Source: Candidatus Scalindua sp. (GTDB lineage: Bacteria > Planctomycetota > Brocadiia > Brocadiales > Scalinduaceae). Taken from it: DNA of 61,056 nt. Below the pieces are notes generated by a model, which was not told where the DNA came from, did no database searches, and was given only the letters and a program-made list of their open reading frames with translations. Below, piece by piece: positions 36,709-44,731 of the stretch; position 1 is the stretch's first letter, and every line of letters starts with the position of its first letter. The stretch lies in the NCBI GenBank assembly GCA_018670825.1, contig JABHIW010000057.1, positions 1-61,056 of the forward strand. The letters are read 5' to 3'. The position numbers and the translations under genes were made by a program.

Positions 36709-36736
36709 TTGACACGGTTTACTGTGGTGTTATAAT
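36709..36736 (+). promoter_or_regulatory. Consensus sigma-70 promoter for pcm
   Basis: TTGACA (36709-36714), 16-bp spacer, TATAAT (36731-36736): both hexamers are perfect. It lies about 35 bp before the pcm ATG, giving a very short leader. Confidence 0.8.
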
Positions 36737-36770
36737 TTGGGTATAAATCTTTTTAAATCTATGAGAAAAA

Positions 36771-37541
36771 ATGAAATTTATTGCCCTTATTATAATCGTG
36801 ATTATCATAACATGTATATTTTATAGTTTCCGTCCTTTTATAAATAGGGAGGATGTTTCTATTGCAAACGGCAAGGAAACAAAATCTACAAAAGAAGACT
36901 ATGCTCTACAAAGAAAGATAATGGTAGAGCAACAAATAGTGGCACGAGGTGTAAAAAACAAAAAAGTCCTCGATGCAATGACTAGTGTACCGAGACATCT
37001 GTTTGTTCCGGAAAGATATAGACACGGTAGTTACTTTGATCAGCCATTACTAATAGGATCAGGACAGACTATTTCCCAGCCATATATTGTGGCTCTGATG
37101 ACTGAAATGCTTGATGTTGACAATGATGATGTCGTACTTGAAATAGGAACAGGTTCAGGATACCAGGCTGCTGTCTTATCTACCATCGTTAAGGAGCTAT
37201 ATACGATAGAAATAATTGAAGAGTTAGGGCTTCAGGCAACTGAGCGGTTGAAAAAACTTGGATATGATAATGTAAAAGTTAAGATATCAGATGGGAGTCT
37301 CGGCTGGCCTGAAAAAGCACCATTCGATGCCATAATAGTTACAGCCGCTGCACCGAAGATCCCTGATCCATTAATAAAGCAACTCAAACCGGGAGGGAGG
37401 ATGGTCATTCCTGTTGATAATAACTATTATAGTCAGGACCTTCTGATTGTGGAAAAAGATGAAGATGGAAATATTGTAACAAGGAATACCATTCCAGTGC
37501 GGTTTGTTCCTCTTGTTGAAGGAGAGAAGAGTGCAAAATAG
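36771..37541 (+). CDS. pcm: Protein-L-isoaspartate O-methyltransferase, exported or membrane-anchored
   Basis: 256 residues. The Pcm core is complete: QQIVARGVKNKKVLDAM, SVPRHLFVPERYRHGSYFDQ, SGQTISQPYIVALM, and the SAM site VLEIGTGSGYQAAVLS. It repairs isoaspartyl residues. Unlike cytoplasmic Pcm, it begins with a hydrophobic segment (FIALIIIVIIITCIFYSF, residues 3-20) and a 30-residue spacer, so it is probably anchored facing the periplasm. Driven by a consensus promoter. Confidence 0.93.
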   Translation: MKFIALIIIVIIITCIFYSFRPFINREDVSIANGKETKSTKEDYALQRKIMVEQQIVARGVKNKKVLDAMTSVPRHLFVPERYRHGSYFDQPLLIGSGQTISQPYIVALMTEMLDVDNDDVVLEIGTGSGYQAAVLSTIVKELYTIEIIEELGLQATERLKKLGYDNVKVKISDGSLGWPEKAPFDAIIVTAAAPKIPDPLIKQLKPGGRMVIPVDNNYYSQDLLIVEKDEDGNIVTRNTIPVRFVPLVEGEKSAK

Positions 37542-37553
37542 AATTTATTTTAA

Positions 37554-37595
37554 TGCTAACTTAAACTCTCTGCTATTGTAGAATCTAAGTTAGCA
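37554..37595 (+). terminator. Hairpin after pcm, possible terminator
   Basis: Arms TGCTAACTTAAA (37554-37565) and TCTAAGTTAGCA (37584-37595) pair 11 of 12. There is no T-run after it, so termination is uncertain. Confidence 0.35.
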
Positions 37596-37742
37596 ATACA
37601 CGTCTGAAATAAGAGACTTAGGATATTACTCTTACCGGTCGTATCTGCAAAATTTTCTTTCATTTAGAAATTTTTCTATTAGAATTAATAAAGAGTAATA
37701 ATTACAGTTTAGGTATTTATTTAGTGGATCTTAGTAAATAAA

Positions 37743-38690
37743 ATGGAATACAGACAACTCGGAAAAAGTGATTTAAGCGTTTCTACTATTGGTTACGGTG
37801 CATGGGGGATAGGGGGGAAGCCGTTCTGGAGTACTGAAGGCGAAGAAAATTCTATCCGCTCTATTGAAAAGTCAATCGATCTGGGCATAAACTTTTATGA
37901 CACAGCTCCGGTGTACGGCTTTGGGTACTCTGAAGAGTTGTTAGGTCGGGCTCTACAATCAAAACGCAAAGACGTCATAATCGCAACAAAATGTGGATTG
38001 GTATGGAAGAAAGAAGATTTAAAGGCGATAAGAAAAAGGGCGACCAGAGAGTCCATTTTAGAAGAAATAGACCTGAGTCTAAAAAGACTCCGTACAGATT
38101 ACATTGACTTATATCAGGTCCACTGGCCGGACGAAAGCACACCTATTGAAGAGACGATGAATACCCTTCTGCAGATACAGAAGGAAGGGAAGATTCGATA
38201 TATAGGTGTGAGCAATTATTCAGTTGATCAAATGAAGGAAAGTCTTAATTATGGTCAGATAATATCTCTTCAACCGATGTACAGTATGTTGGAAAGAGAC
38301 ATAGAGAAAGAGAGCCTCCCTTTTTGTGTCGAAAACGATATTGGTATAATCTGCTATAGCCCACTTGCATCAGGGGTATTGACAGGTAAATACGATGAAA
38401 ACACCAAATTTCAGGACTGGCGTGGACAGGGTATTATAGGCAATTTTACCGGAGATGTATATGTTTCTCATATTAAAAAAGTCAAGCAAATCGCAAAGAT
38501 TGCTCAGAAACATGGTAAGACGCTGGCTCAGCTGGCCATTAATTGGTTACTCCACCAAAAAGGAGTGACTACGGCAATTGTCGGTGTTAAAAACCCTGAT
38601 CATGTTGAACAGAACATGAGTTCTGTCGGTTGGGACATTCCGGATAATGATTTGAAAATAATATCAGATATTTTAAATGAAAGGAATTGA
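37743..38690 (+). CDS. Aldo/keto reductase
   Basis: 315 residues, (beta/alpha)8 fold. Catalytic Asp and Tyr are in INFYDTAPVYGFGYSEELLG, the Lys in VIIATKCGL, the His in YQVHWPDE. LQPMYSMLERDIEKE and YSPLASGVLTGKYDE are typical of AKR11/12-type bacterial enzymes, with the NADPH-binding segment near IVGVKNPDHVEQN. Substrate not assignable. It stands alone between pcm and the metal-binding genes. Confidence 0.9.
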   Translation: MEYRQLGKSDLSVSTIGYGAWGIGGKPFWSTEGEENSIRSIEKSIDLGINFYDTAPVYGFGYSEELLGRALQSKRKDVIIATKCGLVWKKEDLKAIRKRATRESILEEIDLSLKRLRTDYIDLYQVHWPDESTPIEETMNTLLQIQKEGKIRYIGVSNYSVDQMKESLNYGQIISLQPMYSMLERDIEKESLPFCVENDIGIICYSPLASGVLTGKYDENTKFQDWRGQGIIGNFTGDVYVSHIKKVKQIAKIAQKHGKTLAQLAINWLLHQKGVTTAIVGVKNPDHVEQNMSSVGWDIPDNDLKIISDILNERN

Positions 38691-38750
38691 TGAAATTCTG
38701 ATCATTGTAGAAGATATTTTAACTTTTAGTTTTTTTAAAGGAGTAATAAG

Positions 38751-39086
38751 ATGTTAAAGCCAATAAAATTGAGTTGTATAATCTTTGCTGCTGTGATGTT
38801 CACCTTTGCCTTTTCTTTTTCAGTTGTGCAGGCTTCCTGTACTGTTTGCGAAGATGTAGACAAACATCCTAAGACAAAAGATGTAACTTTAAATGTTACC
38901 GGTATGACATGTGGTGGTTGCGAAGGCAAGGTCAAAAAAGTTTTGTCTGCATGCAGTGGTGTCAGTGATGTTAAAGTAGACCATAAAGATGGTAAGGCAG
39001 AATTGCATCTGCAAGAGGGAAAGACAAGTGTTGATGATCTCATAAAAGCAGTAAAAAAGTTGGGATATAAAGTTTCTGAAGGATAA
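38751..39086 (+). CDS. Secreted heavy-metal-associated (HMA) protein 1
   Basis: 111 residues: a signal peptide (about 1-28, IIFAAVMFTFAFSFSVVQAS), a short linker with a CxxC (TVCEDVD region), then an HMA domain with LNVTGMTCGGCEGKVKKVLS. The GMTCxxC metal loop binds Cu(I) or other soft metals. It resembles MerP-type periplasmic chaperones. Strong site AAAGGAG precedes the ATG. A paralogue follows, separated by a perfect hairpin. No transporter ATPase is adjacent. Confidence 0.88.
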   Translation: MLKPIKLSCIIFAAVMFTFAFSFSVVQASCTVCEDVDKHPKTKDVTLNVTGMTCGGCEGKVKKVLSACSGVSDVKVDHKDGKAELHLQEGKTSVDDLIKAVKKLGYKVSEG

Positions 39087-39101
39087 TCGTGATTATTGAA
39101 A

Positions 39102-39135
39102 ACCCATTCACACCGTGAAAACGGTGTGAATGGGT
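39102..39135. terminator. Perfect 15-bp hairpin with GAAA loop between the HMA genes
   Basis: ACCCATTCACACCGT (39102-39116), GAAA, ACGGTGTGAATGGGT (39121-39135). No U-tract on the plus strand. It could be a terminator of non-standard type or an mRNA-stabilising structure between paralogous genes. Confidence 0.6.
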
Positions 39136-39249
39136 AAACGGAAGAGTAGATTTGTTTTCTTATTTAGGAAATCAAAGAGCTGAAAAAAACTTACAGAAAC
39201 ATGATAGGAAGCTGGTCCAGTTGTTTATTAATAAAAAAGGAGTTTCAAA

Positions 39250-39684
39250 ATGTTTAAGCCTTTGAAATTAAGCGGTATCATTTTTATCACTACGATGTTT
39301 ACCTTTGGACTTTTTTTTTCTGTATTGCAGGCATGTGTGGTGCTTCCGGGTAAACCTTTTGATGGGAAATGTAAAGGTGAGGCATGTGTTTATCAATATG
39401 CAAAGAAAGCAAAAATAATAAAGGTGTCATGCGATGTCTGTGACTCTAGCGGTATGTTAGATACTACTGAAGACGTAGTCCTGAATATCAGAGACATGAC
39501 ATGCGCTGGCTGCGAAGTGAAGATAAAGAAAACTTTGTCTGCATACGAGGGCGTCAGTGATGTTAACGTAAACTATAAAAGTGGTAAGGCTGAATTGCAT
39601 CGGGAAGAGGGTGAGGGGAAGGCGAGTATTGATGACCTTATAGATGCATTGGAACACGTTGGATTTAAAGTTTCTCAAGGGTAA
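39250..39684 (+). CDS. Secreted heavy-metal-associated (HMA) protein 2
   Basis: 144 residues, paralogue of the preceding gene (N-terminus FKPLKLSGIIFITTMFTFGL against LKPIKLSCIIFAAVMFTFAF). After the signal peptide there is an extra Cys-containing linker (CVVLPGKPFDGKCKGEACVY and CDVCDSS, about 30-75), then the HMA loop IRDMTCAGCEVKIKKTLS and a C-terminal DLIDALEHVGFKV. The extra Cys residues may give a second metal or disulfide site. It has an AAAGGAG site and ends at a strong terminator. Confidence 0.87.
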   Translation: MFKPLKLSGIIFITTMFTFGLFFSVLQACVVLPGKPFDGKCKGEACVYQYAKKAKIIKVSCDVCDSSGMLDTTEDVVLNIRDMTCAGCEVKIKKTLSAYEGVSDVNVNYKSGKAELHREEGEGKASIDDLIDALEHVGFKVSQG

Positions 39685-39692
39685 GTAAAAAA

Positions 39693-39742
39693 ATCAAAAC
39701 ACCCATCAGCACTTCTCACGCAGTGCTGGTGGGTGTTTTGAT
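39693..39742 (+). terminator. Strong intrinsic terminator after HMA protein 2
   Basis: 21-base arms ATCAAAACACCCATCAGCAC(T) at 39693-39713 and its complement at 39722-39742, with one G-T wobble and TTTT in the descending arm. It can act in both directions. Confidence 0.85.
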
Positions 39743-39816
39743 ATCAATGTATATTTCCAGTCACTTTCAGGAACGGTAAATCTTGTCTAACTCTGAAAAT
39801 CCTTTGGGAAGCACCT

Positions 39817-40956
39817 ATGAAGAAGAAATTTGAAACACGGGCAATCCATGCCGGATGTGAACCTGAACAGGTAACCGGTGCAGTAATGACACCGATATTC
39901 CAGACAAGCACATTTGTACAGGAATCTCCCGGTGAGAAAAAGGGCTATGTATATGCCAGGAGTCATAACCCAACCAGGACGGCACTGGAGACAAACATCG
40001 CATCTCTTGAAGGGGGAAATTATGGCCTCGCGTTCCCTTCCGGAATGTCTGCTATCTCTACGCTTATCCGCATTCTGGATGCGGGTGATCACGTTATATG
40101 CTGTGATGATGTTTACAGCGGTACATTCAGAATGTTTGAAAAGATTTTATCAAAACAGAACTTAGAATTTGATTTTGTTGACTTAAGCAGACCGGAATCT
40201 TTAAAAAAACATATAAAAGGTAACACAAAAATAATCTGGGTCGAAACTCCTTCAAACCCACTTCTGAAAATAACAGATATTGATGCAATTACAAAAATTG
40301 CAAAGAGTAGCAATATAGTAACTGTTGCTGATAATACCTTCGCAACTCCTTTTTCCCAAAACCCCCTGAACCTCGGAGTTGATATTGTAGTGCATAGTAC
40401 TACCAAATATCTGAATGGGCACAGTGATATGATTGGCGGTGCTGTGGTAATGAATGACAGGGAACTGTTCAACAAAATCCGGTTTTTCCAAAATGCGTCA
40501 GGTGCAGCACCCGGTCCTTTCGATTGCTTTCTGGCATTACGCGGAATTAAGACCCTTGCGGTCAGGATGGAGAGGCATGAGAAAAATGCAATGAAGATAG
40601 CACTATTTCTGGAAAACCATTCTAAAGTAAGAAAAGTCATATACCCCGGCCTTAAATCTCACCCTCAACACGAACTCGCGAAGAAGCAGATGTCAGGTTT
40701 TGGAGGAATGATTACCTTCTTTATAAAAGGAGGATTGGAGTCTGCAAGGAGTTTCCTTGAAAGAGTGGAGATCTTTTCGCTTGCAGAAAGTCTTGGTGGC
40801 GTAGAATCACTGATAGAACATCCGGCAATAATGACTCACTCTTCTCTTCCTGCAGAGGTTAGAGCAAAACTGGGAATATCGGACGAACTTATCCGGGTCT
40901 CTGTAGGTATTGAAAATGTTGATGATTTAATTGAAGATCTTGAAAAGGCGTTATGA
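39817..40956 (+). CDS. Cys/Met metabolism PLP enzyme (cystathionine gamma-synthase/lyase type)
   Basis: 379 residues. FETRAIHAGCEPEQVTGAVM and PIFQTSTFVQ open the family; VYARSHNPTRTALETNIASL follows; the PLP Lys is in VHSTTKYLNGHSDMIGGAVV; LRGIKTLAVRMERHEKNA and GGVESLIEHPAIMTH are typical of MetB/MccB. It could form cystathionine from an activated homoserine and Cys, or cleave cystathionine; sequence alone does not separate these. Clear gene, no operon partner. Confidence 0.9.
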   Translation: MKKKFETRAIHAGCEPEQVTGAVMTPIFQTSTFVQESPGEKKGYVYARSHNPTRTALETNIASLEGGNYGLAFPSGMSAISTLIRILDAGDHVICCDDVYSGTFRMFEKILSKQNLEFDFVDLSRPESLKKHIKGNTKIIWVETPSNPLLKITDIDAITKIAKSSNIVTVADNTFATPFSQNPLNLGVDIVVHSTTKYLNGHSDMIGGAVVMNDRELFNKIRFFQNASGAAPGPFDCFLALRGIKTLAVRMERHEKNAMKIALFLENHSKVRKVIYPGLKSHPQHELAKKQMSGFGGMITFFIKGGLESARSFLERVEIFSLAESLGGVESLIEHPAIMTHSSLPAEVRAKLGISDELIRVSVGIENVDDLIEDLEKAL

Positions 40957-41054
40957 GGGTAAGCATGTTCATGATTCAATTTAGTTATTATGAAAAAAGT
41001 ATTTTGTCTTAGCAAACAAACTAATTAATTGGATATTTTAAAGGAGGAGTTAAA

Positions 41055-41309
41055 GTGATAGAGTTTGATTTCGTAGAGTTGAATAAATATAAAATTCTGG
41101 AAGATAATAATTACACAAAAGATGAGAGGGACTTTTATATTAGCAAAACAGATAAGAGGGTATTTAGTTTTGGGCGTATTGGCAATGAAAGTATTGCCTG
41201 GTTAGAACAGGAAGTTAAACAACCTAATACATCCGGTGAGTGGCAGTTTTTCTGTAATGTTGATCCTAGCGAAGGCCTTCGGACGGATATTATATCTCCA
41301 TACGTATAG
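41055..41309 (+). CDS. Small hypothetical protein, 84 residues
   Basis: Begins with GTG at 41055 behind a near-perfect AAGGAGGAG site. Content: IEFDFVELNKYKILEDNNYT, RVFSFGRIGNESIAWLEQEV, ending DIISPYV. Acidic, soluble, no recognised family. Its stop codon lies inside the left arm of a 12-bp terminator hairpin, which supports it being a real, separately transcribed gene. Confidence 0.65.
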   Translation: MIEFDFVELNKYKILEDNNYTKDERDFYISKTDKRVFSFGRIGNESIAWLEQEVKQPNTSGEWQFFCNVDPSEGLRTDIISPYV

Positions 41310-41336
41310 TGTCTATATTCACGGTATAGACACTAT
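41306..41336 (+). terminator. Hairpin overlapping the stop of the 84-residue gene
   Basis: Perfect 12-bp arms ATAGTGTCTATA (41306-41317) and TATAGACACTAT (41325-41336), loop TTCACGG. Only a short T/A tail follows. Confidence 0.6.
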
Positions 41337-42760
41337 TAAACGTGCCACAAGCTTCTAAGACATCAGGATTTCTCTTTGTGTCTTAGTGGTACAAAATTTT
41401 GACGCAGACCCGCCTTTATGTAAAAGGGTATTTGTCGGAACCTTGCGTACACGCTTGCTGCACATCCAGCCAACAAATTGAACATGGATATTCCCCCTTA
41501 ATAAAAGGGGATGACGGGGGATGTCACTTTTCTCTTTTTTGTCAATTTTTTTTCAATATCCGTCTCAGAATCATCCCACTTTACATTTCCATCAAGTCAT
41601 CGACTATGCCGAAGATAAATAATTTTGTTAATCTTCGTAAATTATTACAATAAACCCAATACCCTTACATCAATTAAGTCATCCTTGACAAGGCATTTGT
41701 TTTCTGTAGTATTTTTACCTGAAATTTGTAAAAAATTCTACCTTTCACTAAATATACATAATTTCAGACAAACATAATAATGGTAATGAAAATGATCAGT
41801 CTTCGCTATTACTGTCTAACATATATTCTCACCAATTTCTGCAGTTTAAGCTGTCCGGAATTAAAGTTTCGTCCCATCACTTATATTGTGTTTAACAGTT
41901 TTAGAAACACTTCGATTGTAATCTTAGGGTTTTTAATACATCAGCCTGCGAAACACACAAAATCTTATGAAAGGACTGTTTTCGTATCTTTATAAGTGGG
42001 AAAAATTTTCCGTGTTTATGGCTTGTAAATAATTGTGTAGCGTTTGTAACAAACATACTATTAAGGTATTTCGAAGTACTTATTCAGGGTTTCCCTGATA
42101 GCGAACGTATATGGGATTGTGTTACAATACGCCGACTTTGCCTGAAGGATACCAATAGAGATCAAAGAATATATTTTATGTTATGCCGGTTCACATTTGC
42201 AGTCTGAACCTATTCGTTTAAATACAGGCTGGCATGATTAAGCCTGTTAAGTCTTACGGTTGTAATATTTCTGCGTGCAATGGAATGTACGGAGGGGAGG
42301 TGGAGCCAGGAACATCTCAAACAAATGAGGCCGTGTACTCTTTAATTAAGCCTTACTGCCATGAATGGTTTATGTAAACATTTTAGCGGTAAGGCTTTTT
42401 TGTTAGTACAAAAATGCATGTCGTCTGTTGCCTATAACCTGTTTGGGATTCTGTTGGTTGTTACAAGATTCTCTTTTTACGGTATGATAAACCTGTAATC
42501 TGCTCACAGATCAGACTCAGTCGGGATGGGAAATTGTCTGATAACTGATTTGATAGAAAGGAGGAAGAAGTAATGAATAGGAAAAATAGAAGATAGAGTC
42601 TAAAGATGAGTACAACATTTAGAAAATAAAGTCACACGAAGACATGAAGTATACAAAGGGTAAACTATTATCTTTTGTTTTATTCTTTAATATTTATTTT
42701 CTTAGTGATCACGGTGTCTTAGAGTGAAAAATCTTTAATTTTTTTTAGAAAGGAGAAATT
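41337..42760. other. Gene-poor 1.4 kb region before the PEP-CTERM array
   Basis: No convincing gene on either strand; the frames at 41399-41653 and 41780-41995 lack ribosome-binding sites and protein-like composition. It holds a small CCCCTT/AAGGGG hairpin (41494-41510), a purine-rich segment near 42290-42310, a good intrinsic terminator (42348-42401) with no gene in front of it, and a seven-codon frame with a strong AAAGGAGG site (42573-42596). A small RNA ending at the terminator is possible. Confidence 0.5.
42348..42401 (+). terminator. Intrinsic terminator with no upstream gene
   Basis: Arms AAGCCTTACTGC (42348-42359) and GCGGTAAGGCTT (42386-42397), 11 of 12 paired, then TTTT. The nearest plus-strand gene upstream ends over 1 kb earlier, so it may end a noncoding RNA. 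Confidence 0.7.
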
Positions 42761-43960
42761 ATGAGATTAAAAAATAGTTTTAAGATTTGTATGGTGTTGG
42801 CTGTATCTGGTTTTTTAACTTTTACCGGTATTTCCCGGTCAGATGCTGTCAGCTTTACGCCTTTGGGAGATCTGACTGGAGGAAGTTTCCAAAGCTTTTC
42901 TGAAGGCGTATCAGGCAATGGCTCGGCTGTTGTGGGAAGAGGTCAATCGGCATCCGGTAGAGAGAGCTTTCGCTGGACTTCCGATGGAGGAATGGTTGGT
43001 TTAGGAGATCTGACGGGAGGAAGTTTCGATAGTATGGCTTGGGGAGTATCAGGTGATGGCTCAGTGGTTGTAGGACGAGGTAATTCGGCATCCGGAAGAG
43101 AGGCGTTTCGCTGGACTTCCGGAGGAGGCATGGCTGGTCTCGGCGATCTGGCTGGAGGGAGCTTCAGCAGCACTGCTAATGACGTGTCGGGTGACGGCAC
43201 CGTGGTTGTAGGGCATGGCAATTCCGCATCTGGAACGGAGGCCTTCCGTTGGACATCCGGTGGAGGCATGGTTGGTCTAGGAAATCTGTCAGGAGGAAGC
43301 TTCAGCAGTATTGCTAATGGTGTATCAACCGATGGCTCTGTAGTTGTGGGAAGAGCTAGTTCGGCATCCGGGACAGAGGCGTTCCGTTGGACATCTGGAG
43401 GAGGTATGGTTGGCCTTGGAGATCTGTCAGGAGGAAGCTTCGGCAGTTTTGCGGAAGGCATATCAGCCGATGGCTCAGTGGTTGTGGGAAGAAGCGTTTC
43501 TGCCTCTGGTGGTGAGGCGTTCATGTGGACTTCCGGTGGGGGCATGATTGGCCTTGGGGATCTGTCAGGAGGAAGCTTCAGTAGCCAGGCTACTGATGTT
43601 TCAGCCGATGGCTCTGTAGTTGTAGGAGATGGTACTTTGGCCTCTGGTGCTGAGGCCTTTGTTTGGGATAGTACTAATGGAATGCAAAGCATCTCAAGCA
43701 TCCTCACCAATAGTGGAGTAGATCTGACCGGCTGGACACTTTTTGCTGCAACTGATGTTTCTGATGATGGTCTGACTATCGTTGGTAGGGGATTTAATCC
43801 TTCTGGTTTTTCAGAGGCATGGGTTGCAAACCTTGGTACAGAACCTATACCTGAACCCGCAACTATTGCACTGTTAGGGATCGGTCTGGCAGGTCTTGCA
43901 GGATCAGAAGTAAGACGTAGATGGAAAAAGAAAGTTACAAATCGAAATAAGGATATCTAA
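42761..43960 (+). CDS. HAF-repeat PEP-CTERM protein 1
   Basis: 399 residues. A signal peptide (about 1-29) is followed by six tandem 46-residue HAF-type repeats (type unit GLGDLTGGSF...SGDGSVVVGRG...SGREAFRWTSGGGM) and a seventh degenerate unit, then the sorting signal PEPATIALLGIGLAGLAG and a basic tail RRRWKKK. PEP-CTERM proteins are processed by an exosortase and exported to the surface or matrix; no exosortase is in the window. Ribosome-binding site AAAGGAG. It is close kin to the third gene of the array. Confidence 0.92.
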   Translation: MRLKNSFKICMVLAVSGFLTFTGISRSDAVSFTPLGDLTGGSFQSFSEGVSGNGSAVVGRGQSASGRESFRWTSDGGMVGLGDLTGGSFDSMAWGVSGDGSVVVGRGNSASGREAFRWTSGGGMAGLGDLAGGSFSSTANDVSGDGTVVVGHGNSASGTEAFRWTSGGGMVGLGNLSGGSFSSIANGVSTDGSVVVGRASSASGTEAFRWTSGGGMVGLGDLSGGSFGSFAEGISADGSVVVGRSVSASGGEAFMWTSGGGMIGLGDLSGGSFSSQATDVSADGSVVVGDGTLASGAEAFVWDSTNGMQSISSILTNSGVDLTGWTLFAATDVSDDGLTIVGRGFNPSGFSEAWVANLGTEPIPEPATIALLGIGLAGLAGSEVRRRWKKKVTNRNKDI

Positions 43961-43995
43961 TTATCAATAACCTTTTTGAAAAGGAATAAGTAAAA

Positions 43996-44700
43996 ATGAA
44001 AAGGATATTTATGTATAAGGGCTTGGTATTATTGATCTTGCTTGCTGTTATTACCATCTCAGCGAGTCCGGATGAGATCGGGGCTGTCACGATCATGTCG
44101 TACGATATAGAGGGTACCCCGACGTCCGGATTTGGAAATTGGCATCACACATATGATGATCTGATAACGGGGACATCTGGAGATTCAGATTACAGCGGCG
44201 GTAGTGGGACATTAAATGACGGGATATTCGGGACGAACAAGGACGATACTCATTTGTTCTTTAAGAGCGTTTTTCAAAGTATAACATTACATCTGGAAGA
44301 AACATATTTGTTGACTGAGATGGTACTGTGGTCGCACCCAATCGTCCCAAACTCAATTACCGGTACAATCGAGTCTGTGGAAGTGAACGGCACCAGCTAT
44401 ACTGCATCGGATGGTCCGTCGAGATCAGAAATAATAGATTTCGGAACAGGCTTGACTACAAATACGTTAACTCTCACCGGCTTCACAGGAACACACCCGG
44501 ACCATTTTGCGATCTCGGAAGTTACTTTTGAAGGGAGCATCTCTTCTGCAACCGTTCCTGAACCAACAACCTTTGCTCTCCTCGGCATCGGCCTGACTGG
44601 ACTCGTAGGAGGGTATTTGAGGAGGAAGGTAAAAAAAAGAAGTAAGCAGTTGGCAATAGGCAGTAGACAAAGTGAAGGATGCTTAATTAAGAATCCTTAA
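43996..44700 (+). CDS. PEP-CTERM secreted protein
   Basis: 234 residues: signal peptide (about 1-30), a beta-rich middle with Gly/Ser/Thr (DLITGTSGDSDYSGGSG; VEVNGTSYTASDG), and the C-terminal signal VPEPTTFALLGIGLTGLVGG with RRKVKKR. The middle looks like a discoidin-like or beta-sandwich domain but I cannot name it. An unusually polar tail of about 18 residues follows the basic cluster. It is 35 bp after HAF protein 1 and probably cotranscribed. Confidence 0.85.
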   Translation: MKRIFMYKGLVLLILLAVITISASPDEIGAVTIMSYDIEGTPTSGFGNWHHTYDDLITGTSGDSDYSGGSGTLNDGIFGTNKDDTHLFFKSVFQSITLHLEETYLLTEMVLWSHPIVPNSITGTIESVEVNGTSYTASDGPSRSEIIDFGTGLTTNTLTLTGFTGTHPDHFAISEVTFEGSISSATVPEPTTFALLGIGLTGLVGGYLRRKVKKRSKQLAIGSRQSEGCLIKNP

Positions 44701-44731
44701 ATATTGAAATTCGAAAAGAAAGAGAAGAAGC

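Noticed and set aside
41399..41995. Two frames (84 and 71 codons) in the gene-poor region
   Set aside because: No Shine-Dalgarno and improbable composition.
42240..42400. Riboswitch or known structured RNA (c-di-GMP, SAM, 6S, SRP, tmRNA) before the terminator
   Set aside because: I could not match conserved core bases of any of these; only the terminator is supported.
42943..43710. 255-codon minus-strand frame through the HAF gene
   Set aside because: Shadow frame produced by the repeat periodicity of the plus-strand HAF gene; Pro/Thr-rich artefact.
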